A stretch of DNA of 64,000 nt from positions 62,001 to 126,000 of the forward strand of contig CANTFK010000898.1 of the NCBI GenBank assembly GCA_947646735.1. The letters run 5' to 3'. A program made the translations under genes and the position numbers. Every line of letters begins with the position of its first letter. Position 1 is the stretch's first letter. Origin of the DNA: Peronospora farinosa (taxonomy: Eukaryota; Oomycota; Peronosporomycetes; Peronosporales; Peronosporaceae). This document shows positions 30,449 to 42,419 of the stretch, in pieces. The notes below the pieces were generated by a model. It saw nothing but the letters and a program-made list of their open reading frames with translations, made no database searches and had not been told where the DNA came from.

Positions 30449-33007
30449 CTAGTTGTTGTCTTTCACACACAGCGTCCACGAAACGACCAGCACTTCTTCA
30501 GTTCGCATGTACTTCATATGAACACTATCAGCCACGCTTACAGTGTACGTTTTTGCTGCTTGGACTACTACTTCGCGGAGATTCCAACCTAGTAACTACG
30601 ACAAAAAGATGTCATTACATCGTTAGTCCATTGTCCAATAGCTCAACCAGCTAAACATGGCAATGACTTACCTCCATACAAGCCTCCGCACGAAGGTCAA
30701 GCTCAACTGTGGGTGATTCAATTTTTACGCTGGTCTGCCCAACCAAAAGTGCAAAAGAGCACGGGCGAACGCCATCAAGTCGCTTCTCGAAGTTCGAGGT
30801 CGGGCCGGAGGACACACCGATCTTCTTCACAGACGGCGTAGATGACCACTTGGAAGCCGCTTTGCAGTCAATCTGAAGCAAGCTTTGGCGCATGTTCGAC
30901 ACAAGTTGCCACTTTACCCTCTGGGCTTCCGGCAGTGCATGCCGAGCTTCACGCTCTTGAAGCGCCAGTATTTCTGTCTGTTGTTTTGCTAGCGTCTGAT
31001 TTGCTTCCACCAGCTTCTGACGTAGTGCTGCAACTTCGTCGCTATCGGTAGTAGTGGATGCTACATGCAATGCTTCCATTGCGCTTGCGTGTGCTGTAGC
31101 GGATGATGCAGAATCCAACGATCGAACTTGCTCCTGAAATTTGTCCACGACTGCTTGTAATTGAGAAGTGTAAGTCGCCGTATCTCGCTTTTTTATCCGC
31201 TGCGCTACCATGATTCTTCCCAACTCATGTCGAAGAGCACGGCACTCGGCATAATAACGGTCCTTCTCCTCACTACTGACTCGCCATTCAGCCTGTGAGC
31301 CACTGGGAACCGAGGAGGATGGCGCGAAAGTGCTGGGCGGAACAGCATTAGAGCTACTGGATCCAAGAGCTGTTGCTCCCATCGTGAGAATGGACGCATC
31401 TGTAGGAAAATATGTCGAGTTCATGGGCTCCAATTTCAGCTGCACTTGCAACTGTTGGGCATCGTGAGGACCTGTGGCAGGGTTCGTGAAACCAGTAACT
31501 CCTTGATGGTTTGAGCGGTTCAGGTCATCTAAGCCAACGGTTGTACCTGTGTTGTTCGATACGCCGCCCAAATCCCCAGCAGAACCATTCTGACCATTTC
31601 CTAGACCTCCGGCCATCCGCGTCTCTAGTGCCATGGTCTTACTTGATAACACGTTAGCACTGTTGCTGCTATCAGACCCCTTAGTAACACTTCGACCAGG
31701 TCGTTTCATTCCGCGGTATGATGCTAAACTTCCAGCAGTTTGTCGAACTTTAAAACGTGCAGGGTCCAAACAAACAACGTCAGACACCATTAACCACAAA
31801 GTTATCGAGCTAAAACGTACAAGGGTTGCGGCGAAGTTTAAGTACAACCGAGTTGCGCGACGTCGATTTAAGCCGGCCAATAACCGTCGAAAATTGCAGT
31901 CCACGCACGGGCAGCCCTGACACAGCCACAAGAGTGTCGCCAACACAGATGCCGCTGTTGGCAGCAGGTGTATCCGGCGCAAGTCCTGTAATCTGTACGT
32001 GGTCATCCACGCATGCAAGTGTAAGTCCTAATCCGCCATTCCGCTTCGTGATCACACACTCGTACAGATCGCCAGACTGTGGCTCTTTCATAACTTTCTC
32101 ACGTGCTGCTGCGGCTGCAGCGGCCGCCGCCGCGGTCGAGCTTAACGTGTTATTGTTATTCTGAAGATGATGTCTGGCTTGCTGTTGCTGAGTTTGCGAA
32201 TGACCCGAAACAGGTACTGACGCTGCAGCTTCTTTTACGACAAGCTCCGGATTGGCATTATCCAATTTCTGCTTCTTGTACACTGCACCCGCTGCTGTTG
32301 CCATCTCTGCTTTTCTTCTCATCACTGCTGTTGTACCTATACCTCCAGGCTTCACACCCTGAAGCTCCCGTTTCACCGCTGTAGTCGCCGTCGTCGTCGT
32401 CGGTCTCGCAATGGCCTCTGAACTAGCTGTCATTGTCCCAGACACCATCGCATCTCCAAGAAGCGACAACGAAGCCACATCTCCAAAATCCGGCAAAAGC
32501 GACGTTGGTGGCGACAAGGCACGCATCATTAATCCAGGGGGTGGCTGCAACGGTATACCAATGGACGACGTCCCTCGTGCACTTGACCCCTGCGTCACTG
32601 CATCTCCTTGACTTACAAATGCTTCTACTGGTGGAATCAAGTCCATAATATTCTGCAAAAAAGCATGACAAATGAGTTTTTTTGTTTTGCTACAAGCTTT
32701 GTTTATCATCAATTAATGTCATTTTCATTTGCATTCAACGCACATCTGAAAGCTTTTTCTCATCCGAAACGACAGCAGCAATTTGATCGAGAAAAAAATC
32801 TGCTGCTGACTTGCTGCTTGTTATTGACGTCGTTGTTTCCGTCCCGCTAGAGGCCGTTGTTAAAGCTGCCACAAAATTGTCGTCAAATGCCAATTGGTCG
32901 AGTGCTTGACCAGCGCTGCTGCCATTATTACTCGAAGATACAAAAGAGACATCACTCTTTTCAATGATATTATCCACTGGCGTCTGCTGCTGCTGCTCGC
33001 CCGCCAT
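30449..33007 (-). CDS. PDZ and coiled-coil protein, 4 exons
   Basis: Exons 33007-32744, 32652-31821, 31747-30672 and 30595-30449 join in frame to 772 aa; donors are GTGCGT, GTACGT and GTAAGT, introns 73-91 bp. Start MAGEQQQQTP. The N-terminal half is low-complexity with a poly-Ala run and a basic patch (VYKKQKLD, possible nuclear signal). A PDZ domain lies at about residues 283-366, with the GLGL carboxylate-binding loop (RNGGLGLTLACVDDHVQITG) and AANSGICVGDTLVAVSG. A coiled coil follows at about 520-620 (EEKDRYYAECRALRHELGRI). The C-terminus (SFALLVGQTSVKIES, then exon 4 WNLREVVVQAAKTYTVSV) is unassigned. It is likely a scaffold binding the C-terminal tails of partners. Its 3' end is 188 bp from the convergent TUTase gene. 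Confidence 0.78.
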
Positions 33008-34014
33008 TGTTGACGTAAGTGTCGTCGCTCTGTTTCGATCAAGTTTTGAGACTTTGTACAGCGTCTAGAGAGCTTTACACAACGCAACAAACACGACCAG
33101 ACGTAGCAAAGAACAGTGAAAGAGTGTATAGTAGATACGAGAAGCGATCGACTCTTGTAGATACAAAAAGAGCGACGTACAGCACAGACAATATGCAAGA
33201 CTTTGCAATGGAATCCACGTCTGCCACCAACAATCGACTGATGCCGGTGGAGAATTGCGATTGGTTAATAATGATTTTTAAAGTTGTCTATGTGAGACTG
33301 TATACAAATATGCAAGATGATGACGTCAACTACTTGTATACAAACCTCTTTACTTCCCAATGTTACTTCACAGAAAATGACAATAAACTTGACCCGTCTT
33401 GAATGGAAAATGGAGCTACATCAACAAAAGTAACAGTCCGAGGAATGATGCAATAGGTGCTCGAGAAATTAGGTCGAAACCTAATCTTAAAGACGTCATT
33501 ACGACAGTTTCATATGTGACACGCATTCGAATCGTTGTGTCTTTGGTTTTATCTGCTGCATCGTCACCGAGTTCTGCGGCAGAATCGACATTATCTACGC
33601 CCAAAACTTTTAAGTTTTGCAACGCCTGGATTCTGCAATGCAGTTAAACATGGGCCTGATGTAAATGGCTTTTGTCGAACATGTATTATGATACTGCACC
33701 AAATGCAAAGCGGTAGTCGGCACTGCACCTCCCAGCATCTTCTCCGTAGAATTCATCACCCACCATCTGACACGCCATCAGAAAATTTGTTAGTGGAAGC
33801 TCTAATGGGAAGCGACCACGGGAAGCGCAAGGCACGACAGGTGCAGAAGCTGGTGCCTGGCACTATTGGATGGACAAAAGCACTGAGTCGCCAAGTGTCC
33901 AGCAAGGTTTCGCGAGAAGGGAGCGGCTCAGGGCGCAGCGAATATTCTGCAGAGCAAAGACAACTCCGGTCAATTCAATTTTTTGGTTGGATATAGCCTG
34001 GTCGACCACATGAC
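33008..34014. other. Promoter side of the PDZ gene plus unassigned decayed DNA
   Basis: The first few hundred bases must hold the PDZ-gene promoter. The plus frames 33019-33402 and 33535-33996 have no recognisable domain; the second may belong to the Copia remnant that follows. Confidence 0.35.
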
Positions 34015-35090
34015 ATGTTCCAAGAAGTTTACAAGATATACTCATCGGTGGACGTGCAACTTGCTGATGACATAGGAATCAAGACTAATGATATCGAGAC
34101 GTCATGCAAGCTCCACGTGGTTACAAGAGGGGCGTGCTCGCTTGAAGTTGTCGGGAAACTTGTTTTTGTTTGGTCGTTTTACCAAGGACGTTGGGGCCGT
34201 GCCTTTTAATGAGAAGGATGTTTTGCGAAAACAATTTTTCTAGGCGCTTGTGAAGGCAAAGGGGTTATCCAAAACTCTGCGTGACACCATTCATGTATGA
34301 CAAGAGTAATGTGGCAAGCTCGAATGATGGCGACGGTGACGTCGAAACTTTGAAATCTTCGACTTGGACACATCGGGTATCATACATCGCTGTAAACAGC
34401 ATCCAATACGGTTGGACGATGATTCATGCAGCTCTCTTTTTTTACTTGCCGAGAGAGCATCCGTTGCACAGATCCCACTGTTTTACCGAAGCCATGTCAA
34501 TGCCAACACCGTACGTGTTCTTGACAAAAACGGGTATACCGTATGTTTGGTTGTCACGCGTACGTTCACATACCAAATGAGAAGTCATCAAGTGAGACGC
34601 TCGGTCGGTTGTGCTTCGATCATCTCACAGCAATTTATATAATTGAGATGGAAAGCGGGCGTGTGCTAGTGAGCCACGACGCGCAGTTTATGGAAAATAT
34701 CTTCAATAGTGAAAAGTACAACTAATCTTACAGAAGGACGGTCGTCCAAGATGAAGAAGCACGAATTTTTGATATGTCGCAACTGGATAAAGATTAGATA
34801 GAAGAAGAAAGTACGCGGAGCGAAAACCCAAATTTGGCAGTTGTGAATGATGGCCAAGGGACATAGATGTACGGCTGCAAAGTTCACTTCGATCCGAGCA
34901 CTGCTCAATATGAAATTATTTGAAATTGATGCCAAGCACCGTTACACTGCATCAGATGGATGTCAAGACAGCATTCCTATACGGAGTTATCGACGAAGAT
35001 ATCTACACAATGCAGCCGGACGGGTATGTCAACGACAACATCCGAAGCTACGGGTGCAAACTGAAGCGGGCGGAAACTATATGGCTGAAA
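34015..35090 (+). pseudogene. Decayed Copia gag-pol fragment
   Basis: Several frames carry Copia landmarks in the right order. 34015-34209 has a gag-like piece (VDVQLADDIGIKTNDIE). 34540-34725 has the integrase C-terminal segment (GCHAYVHIPNEKS, then ESGRVLVSHDAQFMEN). 34940-35080 has the reverse-transcriptase segment QMDVKTAFLYGVIDEDIYTM and PDGYVNDNIRSYG. Stops and shifts separate them, and there is no LTR, zinc knuckle or catalytic DD motif, so this is an old truncated remnant. It differs in sequence from Copia C at 54479. Confidence 0.6.
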
Positions 35091-37042
35091 TAATAGCCGC
35101 GCATATGAGCTTGACCGCGAAAATTCTAATACCTCGTCGCGTAGGGCATTGAACTAGGAACATTGTTAAAGTAGCTGCATCAACTTGACCGGTTCTGCTA
35201 GCACCGCTCGATGCCAATGCCCATTGCTGCTTTCGGGCGTCTGAACTGTACCCCGGAAACCGTTTCCCACGTCCCGCTCCAGGATTGGCACATGTTCGGC
35301 CACGACCCATCGTAAGCATAAGAATCTCTGGGCGAGTTGCGCTGCCCTTCCTTCCCCATTGCCTTTCTTATTGCAGTGTGTTTCTGATTTGACCATTGTG
35401 CCTTTCGGTTTGTCCGTTGTTTGGTGTGCCCGTTTGCTTGATTTCGAACGTTTGGGCTTCTGTGGAGCATGCACGTCTAGCTGTGGCTGAGCACTAGGTT
35501 CGTGTTCCTTGCTCTCTCTCCTGGCCTTTCGTCACTGACACCTTGGCTGCCGCTTCATCTTGTGCTCTCCCGTTATTATCCGTTGATGCTGATATCCTCT
35601 TGACGGAGAGCTCGCCACTGTTGGAAGATGCAGAGGGTAAAGAGCGCCTTGTACGATAGTTCAAAACTTAGACTTCCCAGTTTAGACTTAAGAGCCACAA
35701 CGGCCAAGCAACAAAGGCCTCCAAGAGGCCCGCATATCGATGCTCTTATCTTGGGCGAAAAGTACGGGGCCAAGGTTGAAGGGGGAAGGACTTCTCTCCG
35801 CTGCGTCCGCCACGAGAGGCAGCGTAGCGTACGAACCTGACAGGTAGCAATAGGCACAAAGTCCCGAGGTGTGGGGCACGTCGACAGAGTCCTTTACCCA
35901 AGCATCAACAAATTCCTGCCCTTCTCCATTTCGCCTCCTAGTCGCTGGCCCGTTAGCCAACCGCAAATTTCGGTCTCTCATACCGAACTTCCTTAGAACG
36001 TGATTCCGTCCGTTCCGATTCAGAACCGGAGCGATAAGTCAGGCAAATCCGTCTGGGACAGCCTAATTAACACCCTATCTCACCTTCAAGGCGCCACTAC
36101 CTTCTGATGTCCTCGGGTTTGGCCAAACATTCCCTCGTACTGTTTATGTCAAAGTGTCCCCTCGTGAAGCCCGTCAGGTTGAGTCAGCAGAGTGAGCTAG
36201 TGCAAAGCAGAACGACGTAGTCATGGCAGAAGATTAGAAATTTCCTCCCAGACACAAGATTTTTATAGACCATCATCAAACCTTTGACTTTTTCAGCGCC
36301 CATCCGGATGATCAAGGGTTCGTGCCCCGCGACAAACTTTGTACGATTGTTATAAAAGTGTTGATCAGATGTGACGGTGTGTCCGCCGGGACAATTTTTG
36401 CGACGTCTCTTGTCAAGCAATACCTTTGGGTGGCAGCCAAGCATTGTAAAAATTATCGTCTGCGAGACACATGTCCCATGACAACCTGCTGCCTACCACT
36501 CATCACCGGAAGCTTAATAGGCTCTATACTTATACCGTGTATATTTACACTAGTATTCCATACTGAGCATGTACTGCATCAAATACGGTGAATTGACTTG
36601 GCAGTACGGCTAACATGCACGCATTATCGAGCAAGCACACACACGAAAAAGTAACAGTTTCGTCAGACAAAACTCACTTTTACAGATGTTTGACGGTCAA
36701 AGCCCATTCTGTGAACGAAAAGGGTTACGAGAAATGTTCCCTCGTTATTCAACGACACACTGATCTCGTGCGAGTCGTAATTGCGACATGTTTACGTATA
36801 AAAAGATAGGACGCATCTGTGACACCTTCATCCAGCTCTTTTTTCACTAAATTTAATCATTTAGCACCTATTTTATTGGCTTAAATCGTGTCATAAATGA
36901 CGAGACTGTCCCAATGAGAACACATGAGTGGCGTGCGCGATGTGGTTGTCAAAACCTCGATATGTCTTGTAATCCCACACACCTCATTCTCACATTTGCT
37001 TCAAGTACGACACTTCCCCTGCCACTCAATTCCCAATAGTCG
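35091..37042. other. Unassigned region, no supported gene
   Basis: Overlapping short frames on both strands (35166-35474, 35576-35857, 35688-35981 and 36184-36444, all minus) show no motif I recognise. GC content is higher at 35160-36000, and the many short frames suggest an old mobile-element relic. The final ~100 bp is the promoter side of the secreted-protein gene. Confidence 0.35.
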
Positions 37043-37765
37043 ATGAAGCTTTCTATTGGTATTATCCTTGCCGCCGTCGCCGTCTGCGGTTGCTCCGCAG
37101 TCTCTGTCCCAGCTGGCCCTGTTTCCAACGCTCACCTTCGGAAGCTAGAGATGTCCCCCATGGACCAAAACTCCGCACCTGCCCCTGGCATGCTCGAAAA
37201 TTCTGACTTTGTCGACCCTCAGAATCAGTCTCCCGAATTTAATAACTTCATCAACGTTAATCCTATTGATTTGACTGAAACCAACCACGGACCGATTGAC
37301 GATTATGGTCTGCCTAAGCCTTTTTCGCCAACCACCACGCCAACTACCTTGCCAATTACCACGCCAACCACCACGCCAATTACCACGCCAACCACCACGC
37401 CAACCACAACCACCTTTATTGTTCCCCAGAACCCCGAACCCCTACCCAATGCATTCGCTTCTCCTATGTTACCGAGACCTATCAGTGACTATTGCAGGAA
37501 GTGTCTTTTCGACCCTGAATCATGTTCGCAAACCACGATGCCAACCTCACCCACCTATAATGTTCCCTTGAATCCATCCCCTTAACCCGAAAAAGATGTA
37601 TTGGCTTCTCCCATGTTACCGGTACAGGCTGATAATGATTATCCTACCAACCCTGCATCAGGTCCGCCGCCTTTGAACGACGATGACATGTTAAATTCAT
37701 GTAATTGCTATACAGATCCTAGTTCAGATTGCTCACCGCAGGTGCTCAATCCGGCCGCTGCCTAG
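37043..37765 (+). pseudogene. Thr/Pro-repeat secreted protein, split by one in-frame TAA
   Basis: The ATG at 37043 opens a signal peptide (MKLSIGIILAAVAVCGCSAV). A low-complexity stretch of PTTTPITTPTTTP units (about residues 95-125) and a Cys-containing module (ASPMLPRPISDYCRKCLFD) follow. The frame ends at TAA 37583-37585 after 180 codons. It then continues without any shift for another 59 codons to TAG at 37765 and repeats the module (VLASPMLPVQ, then CNCYTDPSSDCSPQ). So the protein was probably longer, with two copies of a Cys motif. Both the 180-residue form and a longer form are conceivable. Function is unknown; secreted repeat proteins of this kind are candidate apoplastic or wall proteins. 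Confidence 0.6.
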
Positions 37766-38234
37766 AGCGTATGCTGCGTATGGATCCTATCAAGGTTGCG
37801 TCGTTTTGGATAATGTGTGCGGCAGCGACATTTTCTTTTTCGATAATGTGTGCGATTTTATCCGTGCTAGCAATCTTTAGAATCAAATCACGCTTACTGA
37901 CGATACTGGTGCAGAACGTTATTTCTTTAGCCCATCCAACGCTCACGGAATTTTTTGATTTTGCTCTTTGTAGCTGATGAATACCATGTGGATCGTAAAT
38001 GAATAAATACATTTTTCGTACTGGGTTGTATGTCACTTGTTTTGGAATTTGAATAATCAAGTTCAATTCGGTTACTATGGGTGCGTTAGAACCATCTCGA
38101 TTCCTATTTCGAATAAAGCCTTACAGACGGTTCGCAAGGTGCAGCTCAACCAAAAGCACTAGGTCAATCTCACCTCACGGGTTGTGACTTCCCCTCGCCA
38201 ACTATCGTGATACAACACACACCACTCCACTCGT
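37766..38234. other. Intergenic
   Basis: About 470 bp between the interrupted secreted-protein gene and the next relic; short frames only, no domain seen. Confidence 0.4.
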
Positions 38235-38348
38235 ATAAAGCTCAGCATCGGAGGTGCTATTGCTGCAGCCCTGGCAGCAATTATCTATGCAGCCACAGAT
38301 ACCATTATTGTCGATCCCGCCTTCCTTAAAGTTGAAGTAAAACAATGA
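38235..38348 (+). pseudogene. Relic of a secreted-protein N-terminus, start codon lost
   Basis: A 37-codon frame reads IKLSIGGAIAAALAAIIYAA and ends in TGA. It looks like a signal peptide starting with the same KLSIG as the gene 1.2 kb upstream (MKLSIGIILAAVAV), but its first codon is ATA instead of ATG. This suggests a dead tandem relative. From 38349 to 38907 no gene is supported. Confidence 0.35.
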
Positions 38349-38907
38349 CTCATATCATGTACACCGCTCTGAGCCAACCATCAATACTGGTAGTATAGGC
38401 AAAAGCAGCAACCACGTTGGTAAAAACGTAAAGACGCTTTTTTCTTCAATTGGGGCATGCGGTCAAATTGACCAGCACCCGATGCAATGCTATCATTGAA
38501 CTGGAAATCATCAATATCGACACTGATGATGAAAATCATATTTACAGCGCACAAAGTTTGTCATGATCGTCGGAGGAGACAACGACGCGATGGGAAGTTG
38601 TCGATATAGTACTAAAGATCAAGACCGTACGGAAGCGATTCATTGTGGTGAGCTAGGTAGGCACCAAAGAACGACGTCAAGTACCAGATCGATGATATTG
38701 TGACCTAATAGGCGCAAGACTTCATGGGATGTCCCGCATGAAGTTCTTTAGCGAGTTCAAGCCGTAGTAACTGAATCTCTCCGCTAGCTCTATCATGGGA
38801 ATATAGAGGCAGACCTGAAACATAATACTTTTGTGCTGCGAGACCGAGTTTCCCGCATCGGCTGGACAGGCTCGTACAGTTAAATCTTGAGTAACTCTAA
38901 TGAAACC

Positions 38908-39209
38908 CAGTTACATGTGCGCCGTAGCTTCAATCAAAATGAACCAAACCGCTGCGAAGGCATTGTGATGCAAGTCACAGGATAAATCAAAGGTACAGAA
39001 ATGAAAGACAAGTAAGGCTTGCACAAAAGTATATGACCCATCACTGGCCTGGCCGAACCAACAACTTTCTACAAAACGCAAGGCATTCTTGTGAAGATAC
39101 ACGGACACCCCAGCTGTGTGACCGACGATGAGCTCAAAGCTCTAAGGTGAACGTGAAAAGAAGGATGCGGATCGCAACGGAGACAGATTCGTCCACAGCT
39201 CGATTGCAC
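38908..39209 (-). repeat. Left arm of inverted repeat around DPH5
   Basis: The reverse complement of this ~300 bp matches 40857-41152 with scattered differences. Both arms contain the frame FVESCWFGQASDGSYTFVQ on one strand and the frame FYKTQGILV...VTDDELKALR on the other. The left arm carries extra stops, so it is a decayed copy. The original function of the sequence is not recognised. Confidence 0.75.
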
Positions 39210-39343
39210 TTTGTTTCCATCTTGGTTCCGTTCTGGATGGAGTTCCGATGATAGATGATAATATGATTACTTGCATGTATCTACTGCATGGAATAGAGGA
39301 GGAGATATACAAAATTAAGTGTGCTTGTCACCAACATCTCTCT

Positions 39344-40292
39344 CTATTTCTTTATGTAAAACTGCTTGAGCATCTGCAGTACAGCAACGTAACAAAAGAT
39401 CAGACCAAGCCATGCGTCCATATAACACCTTCACTCACCTCTTCCTCAAGCGGGTGCACTTCTCCAGTAATCGCAAGGCAGTGCAGTGGGGCGCCAAAGT
39501 CGACAGACAGTAGCTCCTCCATCGTACCAGCGATAATCATCTGGTCCTTCTGGCCAAGGCGAGCCATACCCACACACATCGTGTCCTTGGTGTACGCTCC
39601 GTCCTGACGTTTCTCCTCAATCTCAATGAGCTGCTCGAGCGCCTGATTCACTGTCATGAAGCGAGGTGGTAGGAACACAGTGCGACCGTGGCACATGGCC
39701 TCAAAGTCTGGCTCCTTCACCTTGATGTCCAGCAGACAGAGCGTGTGCATACCACCACGACGATTGTAGTGAATCTTGTCGTAAAAGCTGTCGGGACGCC
39801 ACTCATCACGGAAGAACGGGATGGACACGGTCTGTCCAAATGAGTAGAGCTGCAGACCACAAGCGCCAGCGGCACCCATGACGGAAGCGTTGTGAATGAT
39901 CTCTACTTTGATGTCCAGCTCCACGGCACGCAGAATCAGATCCGAGTGAGTCGTGGCGCACAGCGGGTCACCCACCACGAGAAACGCGACATCGTTATCC
40001 TTTGCATCGGCAAAGATCTGGTCAGCGCCAGTCTCCACGAGGTCTCGATCTGTAAGAATCACCTCTCGGCCGTAAAATTCTGCCTACAAGCAAGAAATTA
40101 AGGTGAAATTAGGAGTTAAGATGCGGATTTACAGGCCCTTTAAGTAGTATGTACCAACTTGTCGAGTTCTACACCCAGTACTGACGTATAATTCTCTAGA
40201 AAAACCTTCTTGGACTTTTTAATAGCATTCAAACCACGGAGTGTCACGTCCTGCTCGTCACCGAGACCCAGACCAACGACGAAGAGCACCAT
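39344..40292 (-). CDS. DPH5: Diphthine synthase (diphthamide biosynthesis methyltransferase)
   Basis: Three exons, 40292-40155, 40083-39439 and 39373-39344, join to 270 aa; donors are GTACAT and GTGAGT, acceptors TAG and CAG. Start [20 protein letters not shown] gives the N-terminal nucleotide-binding loop of the tetrapyrrole-methylase fold; the two in-frame upstream Met codons are not conserved. Family motifs follow: [53 protein letters not shown] and [18 protein letters not shown]. Exon 3 encodes only the tail MLKQFYIKK; without it the frame would run into the intron. The enzyme methylates the modified histidine of elongation factor 2 using S-adenosylmethionine, in the cytosol. It is intact and lies between the arms of an inverted repeat. 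Confidence 0.94.
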
Positions 40293-40856
40293 GATTGCCT
40301 GCCAATCAATCGATATGGTGATACACACAATGGGTACATAAAGTCTGACAGGTTTGAAATAAAAGAACGTAAGATAAGAAACGCGTCGGCTTAACTTAGG
40401 ACACAGGACGAATTTATGCAATATCGGCACTTGCTGCTTTCATTACTAGCTCCAAATGCTTGTGGTAGGTGTCCAACATACAGTTGCTCAAGTCCCGCTT
40501 GACTCAGGACCTTCACGGTATCAGAGTCTGCTTCAGGCTGAGGCAATTTGAAACGAAAGGACACGTTTTGTTTGAGCACGATATCCGCATGCAGACTGCG
40601 ACCGTCGTAGTAACTTGCAGTGCATTAATTGGCTGCTGTTCATATATATCAGCCGGAAAGAAAGCGGCACGCCGCAATCTTCGTGGTGCATGGATTGCAA
40701 GTAAAAGTTACCGAAGTCGCTCGCGAGGTATCACTGGTGTATGTGGTAACACTTGGCATCTCAATTGATGAATTGGATTTACTTTACGTAAGCGGCTTTG
40801 TTCTGCTGAACCCCGTTGGGGTCTTGTCCATTCAAAAGAGGATTAAGTTTGAAAAC

Positions 40857-41152
40857 GAATTGCAATCAAACTGTCGACGAATCTGTCTCCGTTGCGATTC
40901 GCATCCTTCGTACACTTCCACCTTAGAGCTTTGAGCTCATCGTTGGTCACACAGCTGGGGTATCTGTGTATGTTCACAAGGATGCCTTGCGTTTTGTAGA
41001 AAGTTGTTGGTTTGGCCAGGCCAGTGATGGGTCATATACTTTTGTGCAAGCCTTACCTGTCTTTCATTTCTGTTTATCCTGTGACTTGCATCACAATGCC
41101 TTCGCAGCGGTTTGGTTCATTTTGATTGGAGCTACGGCGCACATGTAACTGG
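40857..41152 (+). repeat. Right arm of inverted repeat around DPH5
   Basis: Matches the reverse complement of 38908-39209. On the plus strand it carries a 60-codon frame (HKDALRFVESCWFGQASDG, ending GATAHM); on the minus strand it reads FYKTQGILV and VTNDELKALR. It ends 13 bp before the Gypsy A LTR, so the LTR insertion may define this edge. Confidence 0.75.
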
Positions 41153-41165
41153 GTTACACGACAGT

Positions 41166-41763
41166 TGTAACATTATACCGAAAGTACATTACGGTTGAAG
41201 TTTCTATATTGCATATACCGTATTCTAAATACCGATCCTTTTTAGAAGGGGAATTATATATGGGTCATATAAGGTATCAGTAATACCTTATACTATCGAT
41301 ATTAGCTCCATAACTGATACAGTAGTACTAAGTACAACATACACTGAGGTTTGGAGGATTCCATATCTAGATACGAACGATGACATATTTTGATTATTAT
41401 AATAGTGATTAGTCTAGTGTAGGGTATCTCGAGTAGGATTGTTCATAGAATCTTAATGCATAAATAAAATCAGTTCTCCTTTAGAATTGAAGATCACAAG
41501 TCTCTCCAAGACTTGTTCTCTTGTGCATTGGTTCTCTAACCTTAAGCTATTGCTTGTAGACTAAAAGTCCCTCCAAGTTCTGTAGATAGGGTAGACTTCG
41601 TAGTCGTGTGCAATTAGTTCCTTAGAACATGGTGACTACTTAGTCGTTTTATTAGTTCCTTAGAGCATGGTGACTACTTAGTCGTTTAATAAAGTCTATA
41701 GATCTAAGAGGCTTTCAGCCTAAGAAGTCTTTCTCTGACTAAAGAGCTGTGTAGCTCCGCTAC
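41166..41763 (+). repeat. Gypsy A 5' LTR
   Basis: Begins TGTAACATTATACC and ends CTCCGCTACA (TG...CA, 598 bp). It is followed by TTGGTTGCACTTG, at the position of a primer-binding site, and 60 bp later by a gag start. An AATAAA at 41689-41695 could be the polyadenylation signal. No matching 3' LTR is seen in the window. Confidence 0.65.
41613..41688. repeat. Two tandem 38-bp units inside the Gypsy A LTR
   Basis: The unit ATTAGTTCCTTAGARCATGG plus 18 further bases is present twice, differing at two positions. Tandem units in the LTR promoter or leader region are common in retroelements. Confidence 0.75.
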
Positions 41764-42218
41764 ACTTGGTTGCACTTGTAGTCATTTCTAGACCTGAGTG
41801 TTGGAGACTGACCCTCTGTGAGGATGGAGAGTCAAAATCACCTCTCTGAGGCACAACGACTCGCACTAGATAAAATATCTGCATCTCTTAAGCCCGATCA
41901 AATCGAGGCTCTTTTTGCCCGGAGGTCTTTAATGCTCGCATTACGGCCTTCATGCGCTATGAGGCAATGCTGCTCGGGCAGGTCCACGACCAGGCAGCGT
42001 CAGCTGCGCCAACGCAATAGTGGTGAAGTACTTTCCGAAAATGTGAAGAACTCAGGGACAAGTTGGATGGAAGGACCCTGGGGCCGCTTACCAGGTAAAT
42101 GAACTGGAGAGAAAGGGGACCTAGGGGGTAAACGACCGTTAGTGGGGAACAATTTTAAGGGCCAGCAACGGGGAGATCAGGATCAAGGTAACAATTCAAG
42201 AGTACCGAAAGAAGTCGA

Positions 42219-42396
42219 CCCCGTCCAACATTGGAAGACCCGGTCCCTCATCGGTAGACCCCGGTCTCTCATCGGTCCCAATCCGGTAAACCTGGAACCC
42301 TCATCGGCAGACCTGGTCCCTTTTCGACTGACCCGGTCCCTTTTCGGTAGACCTGGGTCCCTCAGGGGTATATCTGGGTCCCTCATCGATTGTGTA
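42219..42396. repeat. Minisatellite of about 20-bp GACC(C)GGTCCCTC units
   Basis: About eight imperfect units of the form GACCCGGTCCCTCATCGGTA lie in direct repeat. They interrupt the gag region of Gypsy A. A comparable CCAGGGTACCAG minisatellite occurs at 53543-53695, followed by the same kind of leader. Confidence 0.75.
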
Positions 42397-42419
42397 GTGG
42401 AATAAATACCCATCACCGT

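Noticed and set aside
33019..33402. 127-codon plus frame overlapping the PDZ-gene promoter
   Set aside because: No ATG-proximal domain, biased composition, antisense to the 5' end of a well-supported gene.
36184..36444. 86-codon minus frame
   Set aside because: No recognisable family, no signal or splice context; probably chance.
37043..37200. RxLR-type host-targeting motif after the signal peptide (NAHLRKLE)
   Set aside because: There is no RxLR and no acidic dEER region behind it; HLRK alone is too weak.
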